Shown: one piece after another, positions 42,476 through 53,449 of the stretch | Layout of the letters: each line of letters starts with the position of its first letter | How positions within the stretch are numbered: position 1 is the first letter of the stretch | Origin: Aaosphaeria pasadenensis | Lineage: Eukaryota; Ascomycota; Dothideomycetes; Pleosporales | Direction: 5' to 3' | Assembly: GCA_022813625.1 (NCBI GenBank) | Contig: JAKLMB010000009.1 | Span: forward strand, 310,001 to 374,000 | DNA: 64,000 nt | Notes under the pieces: generated by a model | The model's input: the letters and a program-made list of their open reading frames with translations, nothing else | Told to the model about the DNA's origin: nothing | Database searches by the model: none | Made by a program: the position numbers and the translations under genes

Positions 42476-43976
42476 TTACCTGCTCAATTGCTGTCCATTT
42501 GCTGCCATGTGCTTGCCTAGCGCGTAAAGGAACTTCTTCGACACCTTCGGGGGTTGTGATGCGTCGTACTTTTGCTTCTTTGCTTGGTCAAGCTCCCATT
42601 TGATTTGCAGTGGTGTCTTCATTGCCGCAATGCGCGCCTGTCTTGCCTCTTCCTCTCTCGCTTTGCCCTCGGCTTTCTTGGCTTTGCGGGCTTGCAACAG
42701 TTCTGCATGTTCGGATGATTCCTTCTCTCTCTTATAACGCTCGCTCGTGGATTCGCGGATCTCTTCGACGACCGTCTCGGGGAAGGGGGGCATTACAAGA
42801 GAGGGGATCCAGGATGATTGCCCTTCAACTACGTTGCGCAGGGTATCACCCTCCCATGCTGTTGGCTTATGCTCTCTAGGTTTGGTGCTGGGCCTTGTTG
42901 CTGCGTCCCGGTCCGTCTTGACTGCTGCCACGTCCTCCAAACTTTCAGTTTCTTCAACTACTGCAGCCTTGCCCTTGAATCCGACGGCGTTCTTCAACCT
43001 CCCAAAAATACCAGGCGACGACTCGTCTCTCTTCACTTCTTCTGCGACATTATCCAATTTTCCTGCACCAGCTGTGTTGGTTTTCCGCGCTTGGTTCTCC
43101 CATGGCCATGGAATGCGGACACGTGTGCCGGCAACGTATCGGTGGTAGGGGACCGCTTCGGTTTCTGGATCGATCTGCTCAGCCTCGGGAATGTCGAATT
43201 GCACCTCTCCAGTGAAAGGATTGATGCCCGTGGTGTGCTTCTCTACGTCAACCGCCTCCACAATGCAATCGCTGACCGTCTTGATCGGACGACCGCTCCC
43301 ATCCTGCACATAATTGTCCAACTTGGCTACGAGGCGAACTTGGTCGTAAGGTAATGCCATAGTCCACTCTCGTTTTGGCGTCTTCTGATTCGTGAGAAAA
43401 TTAAAAAGACTGCCCTCTGCCCATATCTGTAGTATGTTAGGAGAGAGGTATTGTAGTCTGCTTCAGTGAACCTACCATATTGCTATGCTCAACAGTGACA
43501 GAGTTCGTAGACCTGTCCACGTTTCCTACAACCCCGACCTTATTTTTGTCCTTGCCGCTGAGAATTACCACACGATCGCCTTCAACAATGCTGAGATGGT
43601 CGCGCATGACGTTGTCCGGTATTCTACCCTTCAGTCGCTTCTGTAGGCTTTCAGATGCACCGAACCAATGGTCTGGGATAGGGGGAAGCCGCATTTCGTC
43701 CTGATTCATGGCACCGTAAGTTGAAGCACCTTTGCCAACCGCTCTATTGGGGCGGAGTGGACCGAGATTGAAGTCTTCGCGGGCTCGTCTCCGTGCATCT
43801 TTTGCTGACTTCTGTTTGATATTTTTTGTGGACATGGTGCTCAATATGTACGATTTCGTTTCTCGTTTCTCCTCTTTGATGGGAGCCAGACGCTCCCGCT
43901 CGAGCTCACGCAGGCGAAGAGCATATTTAATCTGCCTTATGTGCTTGAGCTTTCGGATTGCCTTTGCTGATGACAT
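42476..43976 (-). CDS. mitochondrial large-subunit ribosomal protein uL24m
   Basis: A 483-aa protein from exons 43976-43476 and 43426-42476 (intron 49 nt, phase 0). The N-terminal region is strongly basic with KHIRQIKYALRLRELERER (mitochondrial targeting plus extension). The KOW motif follows, VEGDRVVILSGKDKNKVGVV (131-150) with GNVDRSTNSVTVEH, characteristic of L24/L26 proteins that bind near the polypeptide exit tunnel. The second exon includes LPYDQVRLVAKLDN, RYVAGTRVRIPWPWE and a long charged Lys/Glu/Arg-rich C-terminal extension (YKREKESSEHAELLQARKAK) as in fungal mitochondrial L24 (yeast MRPL40). The intron acceptor could be displaced; the chosen one keeps 22 codons (starting IWAEGSLFNF) before MALPYD. 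Divergent from Ima1. Confidence 0.85.
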
Positions 43977-44368
43977 TTTTATTTTGCCGAGTCCGAGGAA
44001 TATATCGGCAATGGATGGTTGAGTACTGGATCAGTCGAGTGGGGGGGTTCGTAAAATGGTCGAAATGGGCGAAAATAAAGATCGTGCAGCGGTGAAAGGA
44101 CCGGGTATACGTTCGCAAGAGAAGCTCAATGCAAAAAATATCCCCCTAGAGATACATGAGCAACCTTGGATAGAATCCAATCGCAAGCGCGCAGGTTTGT
44201 ACTGAGATTGGTTGTCACGCCTACCTTTCGTGAAATGTCGTCGCCAAAACTTTGCCCGACCTCCGAGCTACCTCTTGGCGAAGGCGGTCAGCATTGGCAG
44301 AATTGTGTCGCCAACACAACTCTGGGGGATGCGAATGAATCTACTGACAACAGCTGAACTGAATCGAC
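43977..44368. other. bidirectional promoter uL24m / Ima1
   Basis: 391 bp separate the two opposite start codons, so the promoters must overlap or be shared. A run of seven G occurs at 44041-44047. No specific factor site was recognised. Confidence 0.55.
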
Positions 44369-46167
44369 ATGGCTCGTATTACACGGCGGCGGTTGCGCTG
44401 CTTCTATTGCGGTGAATATACCCGCAACGAAAAATCTGGCTTTCCGCAATCGTGGTTTTGCAAGCAATGCGAAGCCATGAATTATCTAGACGAAGTAGGT
44501 AAACATTTGCGTATAGTATAAACAACAACAACTGGGAAGTGACACTATCTAACTCGAGATAGAAGGGAGATATCGCAGACCCTCCTACAGAAACAACTAC
44601 GAACGCTCCTCCAGCCTCTTACGGACACGCGCGGCCAGCTTCGCCCTCCATCATGCCAGCTGAATCGCCCTTCTGCGACACCTGCCAACGACATCAGATA
44701 CTTGTGAACAAGGCGCTCGCAGACTACATACCTGATGAGAGTGACCCTAGCTACGAGCAGCATGTTGCTACTGCCGATAGCTATCGCGCGGAGCTTGAAA
44801 CCCGATACCCTCAAGTCTGCGACAACTGCATAGGTCGTGTCCATGACCAGATGCGCGCTGCGGGATACGCTGCCAAAGCGGACCACTTCCGGCGTATTCT
44901 GGAGACATCAAAGAAGTCCAAGCTGGAGTACTCTACACCGAGACAAATTTGGACTCTCCGGGCGATCTCGTTAGCGAAATGGGTGTATGCGGGAAGCATT
45001 GTCACGGGCATCTTTTGGCATCTTCTACAATATTTTGCCATACCCGGGGTGCAAGAAGAAATCTCATGGCACGAATGTCTTCTTCAATTTCGATCTAATA
45101 TGAGATATGATCGAGAATGCTTGAGATCAGCAACTATATCGCGTTTGACGATTTGGGCCGTCGTTGGGGATGTACTCACAATATGGTGGAACCCCAAACT
45201 CGCAGAGAAGACAAACAGGAGTGGAGGGCGTATGCGAGGTTTGGTGCTTCTTTGGCTTGTACGAAGCATGATCATTGCACTACGGACTGCTAGTCTGTTC
45301 CAAGTCGATGAACGTATGAAGAATGCAACTAATCATCATCTTTTTACGTACGGGCATTTGGGTATTGTTGTGGTACTACTGCTTTCGGTCCTTGTATCTT
45401 GGGAAGCTGTTTGGATCGAATATCAGTCTACGAGGTCTTTCATGCAAGACATAACTCCACATCTTCCAAGCGCGCAGGCGGCGCTATCTCACGAGAATAG
45501 TCCCGTTGGTACCACTTCCGTGCGGCCAAATGCTACAACATATGACACAATGGCACATTCGTTCGCCACTTCTTTGGTTGGACCCGAGGATGATCAACAA
45601 ATTGACTACCCGCCATCACCCACCATGACCGAAGCGTCAATATCTACTCGTGCCACAGAACAAAGCACGCCATGGCCTCGTCGACGACCAAGCACACACT
45701 TAGACGCTGTCGAAGACGAAGATGCCATGGACTGGACACCCACTACTCGGAGGTTTGGACGTGAACAGGACATTGAACCGATCGCCTGGTCACATGCCAC
45801 CTCCTCGTCAGTACAACCTCGTCAGGAACCACAACCACACTCCATATTCGCCCAACGGGATCCAAATCCGTTCTCTCAGCGGGTACCCTCCTTCCCTAAG
45901 AACCCAACCAGGGAGAAGCTCGACCCGTGGAAGCCGGGCGTCTGGGCGCCTGCACTTCCCGAAAACAAGAGGAACTTCTTCCAGGACATGATGAAGAAAG
46001 GGGAAAGTCCGGAGTCCCAGAGGAAGATCGTAGAGGGCGTTCCAAAGGTTGTGAAGAGAGACGAAGAGCTGTTTCAGAAGCCACAGCTCAAGTACGACTA
46101 TCAGGGTTATGCTGGATATAAGACGACAGGCTTGGAGGACACATTCAATGGGCTCTTTTCGAAGTGA
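44369..46167 (+). CDS. Ima1/Net5-type inner nuclear membrane protein
   Basis: A 576-aa protein from exons 44369-44494 and 44563-46167 (intron 68 nt, phase 0). Four CxxC pairs form the Ima1 N-terminal zinc-binding region: RCFYCGEYT (C11, C14), WFCKQCEAMNYLDE (C32, C35 region), SPFCDTCQRHQ and PQVCDNCIGR. The last are followed by a helical segment. Four hydrophobic segments follow (SLAKWVYAGSIVTGIFWHLL, LTIWAVVGDVLTIWW, GLVLLWLVRSMIIALR, LGIVVVLLLSVLVSWEAVW). The C-terminal half is Pro/Ser/Thr-rich, likely disordered, and ends FNGLFSK. Relatives include S. pombe Ima1 and vertebrate TMEM201/Samp1, which link heterochromatin and LINC complexes at the inner nuclear membrane. The short first exon supplies the first two CxxC pairs. 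Confidence 0.87.
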
Positions 46168-46628
46168 GCGTATGACGCTTTTTTTGGTACATGCATGAGA
46201 GGGTTGAAGCATACATGGAGTTGTCGGATTCGATTTAGATACCCTTTCTTTAGATTGACGGCATGGACATTGTTACGGAATGGAGAAGCACGCATCTCGA
46301 ATGGACTATGTAAAATATGGCAGCTGGACTGCCACGTAAGTGAAACCAAATATAAGCATGACTCGGGAAAATAGCACATATGTCAAATGATAGCATAAAT
46401 CCGAATGAGGTTGGTCGCATATGTGATTTTGGAGCTCGAAATGATCAGATTTTTCTATCTAACCTTCATCAAGACTGTCATGAACGTTTTTGTTTTCATG
46501 CCGTAGAAGAAATCCCAGATGTAAGACTCCGTTATCCACCATTGTATCCGTAGACTACAACCTCCGTCTTCGCCTCGGGCTCCAATCGGCTCGTCTTTTT
46601 CATCCCATTCCCGCGTGGATTTGATTGT
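46168..46628. other. convergent intergenic region
   Basis: 3' ends of the Ima1 (+) and S23 (-) genes; AT-rich with no coding frame. Nothing notable. Confidence 0.6.
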
Positions 46629-47134
46629 CTATGATCGGGGCTTCTCCTTCTTCTCCTTCCACAGAGCGGAGAGACCGACACCGGAAACCTTGACGACCTT
46701 GAAACGGACACCGGGAATATCACCCTTGGCCTTGCCCTTACGACCGAAACCAGCGAGGAGGACCTCGTCGTTCTCATCGACGAAGTTCAAGCAACCATCA
46801 TTGGGGACTGCAGATTTTTCGTTAACATTGCCTCTCAATATCTCGATCCTTCGCGATCCGTGGTGTGACACATACCGAAAGCAGTGACCTTCTTTCCGTT
46901 CTTGATCAACTGAACCCTGACGCACTTTCGGATAGCAGAGTTGGGCTGCTTGGCCTCAACACCGACCTTCTCGAGGACTATGCCCTTGGCGTGGGAAGAG
47001 CCACCGAAGGGAGAGGATTTGTAGGCGGTTCCGAGAAGACGCTTCTTGTAGTGGAGATCGGCCCAACGGCCCTCACGGCGAGTGTTGCGCAGCTTGCGCG
47101 CGGCGTTGAGACCTCTTGGCTGTCCCTTACCCAT
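46629..47134 (-). CDS. RPS23: 40S ribosomal protein S23 (uS12)
   Basis: A 145-aa protein from exons 47134-46876 and 46807-46629 (intron 68 nt, phase 1). It is the expected full length of eukaryotic uS12: begins MGKGQPRGLNAARKLRNTRR, with KKRLLGTAYKSSPFGGSSHA, the decoding-site loop VEAKQPNSAIRKCVRVQLIK (whose Pro is hydroxylated in other eukaryotes), VPNDGCLNFVDENDEVLLAG and the terminal LWKEKKEKPRS. It sits at the decoding centre of the small subunit, where it supports tRNA selection fidelity. Codon choice is strongly C-ending, as expected for a highly expressed gene. Divergent from the conserved disordered protein at 47789. Confidence 0.97.
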
Positions 47135-47788
47135 GATGGCTGCGTGTACTGTTAGCGATGAAATTGACAAAAGAAGAGGTACCGTGGGCGTGGAGGAGGT
47201 GACGGAGGGCGGACGAATGAATTGACAATCGTGATGTCGATTCTGGGGGCAGAAATGCAGTTGTTTCGGGGTGTGCGTACCGATTTATCGATGGGAAATC
47301 CTGGGTGAATGGGTGGTTAGTGGTGGATATCGAGTTCGAAAGTTGAAGTTGAGTTCTCTGCAAATTGAGAGAGTTGTTGTGGGCTTGGCGGCCGGCTAGC
47401 CCAAACGAGGTCTGTACAGGCGCTCGGACCATCTCACCCTACCATCTGCACATGCCCAGCATACAACCCAGAGGGGGACGACTCGATATGTGAATTACTC
47501 ATAAGTAGTAATGATAGGTTCACCTGTATAATTGTACTATCTGGTGTCTTTCAAACAGTCTTCCCGTAGTAGCTCTTCTTTTCATGGTATAGATGTAAAT
47601 ACTAAGCCTGGCTCGCACTTCTAAAATGATGGATCACGCTCCTCTGAGAGATCTTATCTAATCTGATGCCTCGGGGCCTTCGTCATCTAACACGGATCTA
47701 AGAAGTTGATCAATCCCTCTCCCAATCCTCTACACGACAATGTGAACCTTGAACGTGCAAAGTGAACATTGAACGTGCAAAGGCGACC
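47135..47788. other. divergent promoter region of S23 and the next gene
   Basis: 654 bp between two opposite starts. It holds the ribosomal protein promoter, a candidate leader without recognised elements, and on the right a 20-bp tandem duplication ending 7 bp before the plus-strand ATG. No other gene was recognised. Confidence 0.55.
47742..47781. repeat. 20-bp tandem duplication upstream of start codon
   Basis: GTGAACCTTGAACGTGCAAA (47742-47761) is followed directly by a copy differing at one base (47762-47781). The second copy ends 7 bp before the ATG at 47789, so it lies in the leader or proximal promoter. Confidence 0.85.
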
Positions 47789-48646
47789 ATGTCTTCCAAT
47801 CCAATGAACAGAGTATCTACAAACAATCGACTCCCCGCACCGGCACTCTTCGTCGGCCCATCCTCACGCAATGCCTCCACCGCCTCCCTCCAGCCTCCAG
47901 GTGCGGACGCCGGCAAGCCGTCGCGAGCTCCACTCACGCGTCAGCGCTCGCTGCTCGCCCCAGACTCAAAACGACCTCTACCTCCAACAGCCAGCAACTC
48001 TATATACGACGGAGAGCAACTCAGCCTCACCTCCTCTAACCCTTCCGCGCCCTTCATCCGCCGCCAGAAGCAGGCCAATCAGGCCGCCGACGCGGAAGCA
48101 TCAAGTCGTGCAGAGGCAATATGGGCGGAGATGCAGAACACGTTGGAGGAGGTGGAGCTGAGCGCCATCAAGGGGCCCGGAATGACTGTGTTCGGATCAG
48201 AGCATACGCGCGCGCTGGACGACCTCAGACGAGCGCAGATTGACTTGGCCAAGGCATGGGCGCGGTCTGAGGCAGAGGAGTCAGGTCACGGCGTGGAAGA
48301 TAAAATGTCTTCGCAAGGTGCAGATGCAGCTGATATGCTCGGCGCGGATAGGGTAGATAAGTCATCCGAGGGTGCATCTGGAAGGAAAGGCGGTGGCATC
48401 GGTGGGATGCTGGAGCGAAGTCAGTTGGCGGAGGAATCGGAAAAAGACAAAGAGCTGAGCCGGAGGAGGAGAGAGGCAAATGATCGCTATTTCGAACAGG
48501 TCAATAAAGGGGTCCTCGAGGTAGTCATGAGATTAGAGGAGGTGGCTCGAGCGATGAAAGGGGTAGAGAAGGAAAGTCAAGAAATCTGGCATGACAGTGA
48601 GAGTGTGGACACTATGAGTGTTACCACCACAGAGAATGCGACTTGA
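47789..48646 (+). CDS. conserved fungal disordered protein (DUF5315-like)
   Basis: Intronless 285-aa protein from the ATG at 47789 (MSSNPMNRVSTNNRL). The frame is open farther upstream but only from GTG. The N-terminal ~100 residues are Ser/Pro/Asn-rich and disordered. A central helical block follows: ASSRAEAIWAEMQNTLEEVE, then GMTVFGSEHTRALDDLRRAQ and IDLAKAWARSEAEE. The C-terminal helices are ANDRYFEQVNKGVLEVVMRL and EEVARAMKGVEKESQEIW. The block WAEMQ...VFG..H..AL..LR.AQ..LA.AWARSE is what I recall of the fungal DUF5315 family; the match is from memory. Coiled-coil propensity suggests a complex subunit. No catalytic motif. Divergent from S23, convergent with the ACS transporter. Confidence 0.7.
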   Translation: MSSNPMNRVSTNNRLPAPALFVGPSSRNASTASLQPPGADAGKPSRAPLTRQRSLLAPDSKRPLPPTASNSIYDGEQLSLTSSNPSAPFIRRQKQANQAADAEASSRAEAIWAEMQNTLEEVELSAIKGPGMTVFGSEHTRALDDLRRAQIDLAKAWARSEAEESGHGVEDKMSSQGADAADMLGADRVDKSSEGASGRKGGGIGGMLERSQLAEESEKDKELSRRRREANDRYFEQVNKGVLEVVMRLEEVARAMKGVEKESQEIWHDSESVDTMSVTTTENAT

Positions 48647-49097
48647 AGAATCGTCTGCGAGGACTGCGTAGCCTGATGAAGGTTCACATGATCTTATTCT
48701 GTATCACGGAATTCGACGTTTCCCCCTATGGGTGGAAGACCGCATCCAAACAAAGTGTGTTCGTCAACTCAAAAAGAAACCCGGCGTCGGATTAAACACG
48801 CATACACCGAACATCTGGAACGCGGGCAGTTTGATGAATGCTATTTATTGTATCATCAACTATGGGGAAAAGGTCAAACCTGCATGCTCAAATGAACATG
48901 GGAAAGTCGACCAGACAACTGCAAAAGTTGCTCACTGGATAAGTAGCTCACTTCAGATATTAATTACAAACTTTTCCAGGCCCATCGAGCGACAGATGTG
49001 GCCACAGATACAATGCCAATATAATAGTTGGAGTAGTCGCGTCGAAACATGGTCCCCTTCCTAGGCAATAATTTCCGCATCAATTCTGCCGTAACTC
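48647..49097. other. convergent intergenic region
   Basis: 3' ends of the disordered-protein gene (+) and the ACS transporter (-). No coding or RNA signature. Confidence 0.6.
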
Positions 49098-50746
49098 TTA
49101 CAATAGATATCGGTAATCAGGATTCAAGTCACCCAACTCCATTTTCTCATACTCCGTCAGACCAACGTCCCTGACAGACTTGTCCCTACTCCTGTTGGCC
49201 CACTTGCACATTATGAAGTAGCTCAAACAGCTTAGTGCCGAGAAGATGACGAAGGCTATGCAAATGGAATAACCCTTAGTGTACTTCGGTGCGTCGGGCT
49301 TGAGGAAAGAAAAGACGGCAATGATTCCGCCGATGTTTCCGAAGCCAACCTGCCAGGCGGATCCGACTGCGCGACGGTGGTGGCCACCGAGATTCATGTT
49401 GAACCAACAGACAATAACCGGCATAGCAGTGTAGGCGCCCATGGCAACGAGGAACAGAGCAGCGTACTGGACCTCTCGGTTGTTGTGAACACTGATGAGT
49501 ATGGCGAATCCACTAATGCAGACAAGGATGGGGAAGATGGCGAACAGGAATCGATGCTGGAAGCGGTCGGATAAGTAGGCGATTACCATGGCGAATCCGA
49601 ACGCCGCAGCCCACGGGGGAACGCTGTGAAGCTGGGTCTGGATGGGGCTGTATCCGTAGCTCTGAAGGATTGATGGCGAGAAGTAGGCGTAGCCATAAGC
49701 GGGGACAATGAGACCAAAGTACATCAATCCACCGATAATGACCTTGGGGTCTTTAAAAACACAGAAAACGTCTCGGGTAGTAATGTCACGCTCGGCAGCG
49801 GATCGACCCTGGTCGAGCTGGAGGCGTGCTTTGACAAACTCACGCTCGTCTTCTTGAAGCCATTTCACTTCTTCGGGGAAGTTGGGCAGTAGGAAGAAGA
49901 AAAAGAAGGAGACAAGGACAGTGAGAAGACCTTCGAGGATGAAGATCCAGCGCCAGCCTCTATACCCGGGAACTATTTTGTCCATCTTTCCGATAGCACT
50001 GGCAAGTAGACCACCGAATGCGCCAGCCAGGGTTGTGCTTGAGAAGAAGAAAGTGTATCGACGTTGAGCTTCGTGACGTCTATCATCGTTAGCTGGTCCT
50101 CAATGTCACAGGAACAGTCTCCAACCTACCGATACCACATTCCAATCAGGTAGAAGGCACCAGGAAACATGCCCGTCTCGAAAACACCGAGGAAGAAACG
50201 AGTCGCCAGAAGTCCTGCATAGTTTTTGACGAAACCTTGGATCATGGTAACTAGGCCAAATCCGAACATGCAAATGGAAAGCCAGACTCTAGGCTTGAAC
50301 TTTTTGAGCAAGACATTCGATGGGATTTCGAAAAGAATGTACGGGACGAAGAATATGACAAGCGCGGTGTTATATCGGTTGTTCTGCAAAAGATGCAATT
50401 CTTCGGACATGCCCTGTAGTAATCCATTAGCCCTGCCAACTACAAAGACGCAGGCATACGTACGAAGACATTAGCATTGGCGATATTGACACTAGATCGC
50501 TTTGGTCAGACCATGCTCTAAAGAGAATTTTGAAAATCATTAATGTACGGACCGATCCAGGAAAGCAAGTAGGTACATGATACACAGATAGGGTATCACG
50601 TGGACGTCGATTTTATATACCAATCGTCTCTCTGTCGTATGCGCAGGACAGACAACTGCTGGACGATCATCCTGGTAATCGGCGTCGTAGTGTGCAGGGG
50701 CTCCGGCTTCGTTCTGGATCTCAGGATCCTGCTCTGATGCATACAT
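49098..50746 (-). CDS. ACS-family MFS transporter (allantoate permease-like) 1
   Basis: A 495-aa protein from exons 50746-50553, 50491-50464 (28-nt micro-exon), 50413-50130 and 50079-49098 (introns 61, 50, 50 nt). It is typical of the fungal anion:cation symporter family (Dal5, Tna1, Seo1): KIDVHVIPYLCIMYLLAFLD then RVNIANANVFGMSEELHL encoded across the micro-exon, RYNTALVIFFVPYILFEIPS, NVLLKKFKPRVWL, ATRFFLGVFETGMFPGAFYL, GWRWIFILEGL and PIQTQLHSVPPWAAAFGF. About twelve TM segments. Family substrates are organic anions such as allantoate, nicotinate, pantothenate, biotin precursors and dipeptides; the substrate is unknown here. First-intron donor GTCCGT is weak but required. Start at 50746 (MYASEQDPEIQ). 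Confidence 0.87.
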
Positions 50747-51994
50747 ATTAGATATGCAAAGCAATTTGCGACTTTCAAACTGACTCACTCTCGTTTGGAG
50801 AAAACATGACGCTACGGCCCGAGGACTCAATATGACAGAACTTGATCGTCTTCTTCGAATGGAATACCAGTTACAAATACAAACAAAACAAGTAGAGACA
50901 GTGCCTCCGTCTGGATTTTGGAAGGAAATGAGGAAAGAAGGATGGGAAAAAATCAGGTCACACAGTAGAGAAAACCTAGGGTTATGATCGACTTTTCGGA
51001 ACGAGCAGCGGCAAACCGCCGAGGTCGGTCGAACCGCACAGTTACATTCTCCCCCGCATCCCCGACAGATCAGGTTGTAACCACTTGCCTTTATCGTGCA
51101 AACTCCTTCGCGCTAGTGCTAGAACTAGGCATGTCATCGTCACATCTCGCTTCCTCATGCTCTGTACGTAGCTTGATGATCGTCATGGGAACAAGCCTGG
51201 CCAGGTTCATACGAGTGTAGTCTGGGGTAGACGACTGAACACGAGTATTCGTCAAAGCATGGATCGATGAAATGGTTGGTAGATATGGAAGAATCAGGAT
51301 ACATCTGGTGTTGAATCGAACCTCGCATGCACGAAATGTTAGAGTTTCATAGTGGCTTGCATATCGTTGGTTGGTTCGGCTCGGCTTCAGCAGCCAAGGT
51401 GGAGAAAAATGAAGAAAGGAAACCTTGGTGGCGGATGTGGCTTGCTTCTCGTGGCTTTTTTGCTCTAGTTCCTCAGTCATTAACTATTGGTAGTGTACTC
51501 TAAGAATGATTCACGTCCGAGGTACAGCGTAGACAAGCAAACCTCTTCTCATAACTAATGCCGTCAGCAACCGCGGTGATGAGATTGGAGGCTCGAGCAA
51601 TTGCCGCGACCAAATGCCTTTCATCCGTTTCAAAGTTCTCACAGAATGAATGCAAGCCAGTTAGATAGATACAGGCTGATTCCAATTGAGATGATGATAC
51701 GTACCGGCAATTCACGCCCCCAGCACCCAAAGTCCAAGCTGCTGACTCAGGGTGCCAGGGCCCTTCCAAGCCAATCACCGCCAATCGGTGCGCCACAGCT
51801 CCGACAGAAACCCAAGATCAACGTCAACCTTTGGCATTTTTGCACTTGACATCCTTCCCCACGCCGCCGACAACCCTTTTCTCGTGGAACTCAGCACACA
51901 TGCAGGCCAACTGAGCTGTAATACATCGTGCGCACTTTTCCGCGCATTCCTCCCTGGCGTCTCCATCATCCGTCAGCTGGCCTGCTGACCAGTC
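50747..51994. other. divergent 1.25-kb upstream region
   Basis: Between the ACS transporter (-) and the F-box-like gene (+). A 129-codon minus-strand frame with ATG (MTEELEQKSHEKQ..., 51480-51091) has a charged N-terminus and C-terminus but an implausible middle. I could not build a credible spliced gene from it, so none is called. Confidence 0.45.
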
Positions 51995-53449
51995 ATGGTC
52001 AACTCAAAGAATGTCGCTTTCAAAGTCGATAAGCAGGCGCCGATACGGGGACCTCCACCTCTTCCATATGCCACAGTGATTAACTGCCGTAAGCCGCGCG
52101 GGAAGCGGAGTTTAAAGGGCGGGGAAGAGGTGCGCTCGCAGCAGGTTCCGGTTCCAGCAGTACTGCTCAAGGTATCTGGTGGAGAAAGAGAGAGGAAGCG
52201 GAAGCGGGTGGCAGATGTGCAAGATGTGCAAGATGTTCGGAGACCTGACCAGGAAAGTAGTCATGGTCAAAGTAGTCATGGTTCCCGCGACCAGTCTTCT
52301 CCCAGTAGGTCGGTATTTCCGTGGTCGTTCCCAACTCAGACGCCCCAATTATCAAAACCAACCAAGTTCAGGAGAGGACGAACGCTTTCTAAAAGGATAG
52401 ATCTCGATTCCTGGTTTACGATTTTGTCATTCTCCGATCCCGCACAACTCCTAGAGATGCGTACCAAGATTGCCTCATGCTATCGCTTCCTGCGGGACAA
52501 TCCTACTCTATGGAAGCACAGCCGATCCTATTATTACGGAGACAGCCTGCCGAATCCGCCCGCTGAACTCACCGAATTTCAATATGCTCACCTACGGCAT
52601 GGCCATGGCTGCATGAGCTGCGGTACTCCCTCCACCCGCAAGACCTACTGGGCATTTCTTCGTCGCTGGTGCAAGCCTTGCCTGCAGAAAAGAACTCTGC
52701 GGGAGCATGAGGCCGTGGCCTTGTTCAAGGGGATCCACAACGAAGAAATTCCGCACGTTCTGCGAGCTCTGGGGTCTGGTGTCATTGATTCCTGGTGCAA
52801 TTTCGTGGGGGTCGGGCCAGCTCAGACACACTCCCTTAAGAACATCTACCTGGCGGCTGATGTTCATAAGCTCGTGGCCGACATGGCACAGGGGGCCCGG
52901 GAGAACCGCGCAACGTGGCATGCAGAGCTACGTACCTTTCTCATGCAGAAACAGAGAGTCATCGAGGCCCGCCGTGAGTTCGCCAAGAAGATGGAAACCT
53001 GGGAGGACAACACGCGTGCATCCAAAGCGTTCAACTACCAGGGAAAGAAGGAGGCCAGGAAGACATATTTCGTTGACAAGGCTTCGAGACTCGACCTTAC
53101 TCCCCCGACCACATTGGGAGAGTTGGAACAGTGTCCTGCATTCCGTCGCTCAGTCGCAATCCCAAAAGAGCCCAACATGACATCGTGGCTAGCATTATTA
53201 CCCAAACTCGAAAAGGAAGTCGCAGATCTACGGTCGCGACCTCCGCCTCCGCCGCCGGCACCAGCATCCACACCTGTCCCGAGCACACCTGTCTCGAGCA
53301 TACCTCATCGTGGCCTCTCGACGAGCCTCTCCACACCTGAGCCCACCCGTCATGAGCCTACCAGTCATGAGCCTACCAGTCATGAGCCCGCCAGTCATGA
53401 GCCCACTCGCCATGAGCCCACCAGTCTTGAGCCCACTAGTCATCCATAA
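51995..53449 (+). CDS. F-box-like protein with CxxC pairs and pentapeptide repeat tail
   Basis: Intronless 484-aa protein. The first ~130 residues are basic and disordered with short repeats (DVQDVQDV and SSHGQSSHG). Residues ~133-180 (RIDLDSWFTILSFSDPAQLL ... NPTLWKHSRSYYYG) resemble a degenerate F-box. They are followed directly by a presumed zinc-binding module, GCMSCGTPSTR (C206, C209) and RWCKPCLQKR (C226, C229), a combination seen in many uncharacterised filamentous-fungal F-box proteins. A helical region follows (ELRTFLMQKQRVIEARREFA, KKEARKTYFVDKASRL). The tail is Pro-rich and ends in seven EPTSH-type pentapeptides. If functional as an F-box it would bind Skp1 in an SCF ligase; the substrate is unknown. 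Confidence 0.78.
   Translation: MVNSKNVAFKVDKQAPIRGPPPLPYATVINCRKPRGKRSLKGGEEVRSQQVPVPAVLLKVSGGERERKRKRVADVQDVQDVRRPDQESSHGQSSHGSRDQSSPSRSVFPWSFPTQTPQLSKPTKFRRGRTLSKRIDLDSWFTILSFSDPAQLLEMRTKIASCYRFLRDNPTLWKHSRSYYYGDSLPNPPAELTEFQYAHLRHGHGCMSCGTPSTRKTYWAFLRRWCKPCLQKRTLREHEAVALFKGIHNEEIPHVLRALGSGVIDSWCNFVGVGPAQTHSLKNIYLAADVHKLVADMAQGARENRATWHAELRTFLMQKQRVIEARREFAKKMETWEDNTRASKAFNYQGKKEARKTYFVDKASRLDLTPPTTLGELEQCPAFRRSVAIPKEPNMTSWLALLPKLEKEVADLRSRPPPPPPAPASTPVPSTPVSSIPHRGLSTSLSTPEPTRHEPTSHEPTSHEPASHEPTRHEPTSLEPTSHP
52214..52283. repeat. coding tandem repeats (9 bp and 15 bp)
   Basis: GATGTGCAA is repeated 2.5 times at 52214-52236 (encodes Asp-Val-Gln). AAAGTAGTCATGGTC is repeated almost perfectly twice at 52254-52283 (encodes Ser-Ser-His-Gly-Gln). 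Both are in frame and multiples of three, inside the disordered N-terminus of the F-box-like protein. Confidence 0.85.
53339..53443. repeat. seven 15-bp units encoding EP[TA][SR]H pentapeptides
   Basis: Consecutive 15-bp units of the form GAGCCYRCCMGTCAT run from 53339 to 53443: EPTRH, EPTSH, EPTSH, EPASH, EPTRH, EPTSL, EPTSH, then Pro-stop. Units differ by one to three bases, so it is a minisatellite at the extreme C-terminus whose copy number could change without loss of frame. Confidence 0.92.

Noticed and set aside
51091..51480. 129-codon minus-strand frame beginning MTEELEQKSHEKQ
   Set aside because: The first 19 and last ~35 codons look protein-like, but the middle does not. No pair of splice sites I tried gave a convincing joined product, so I left it out.
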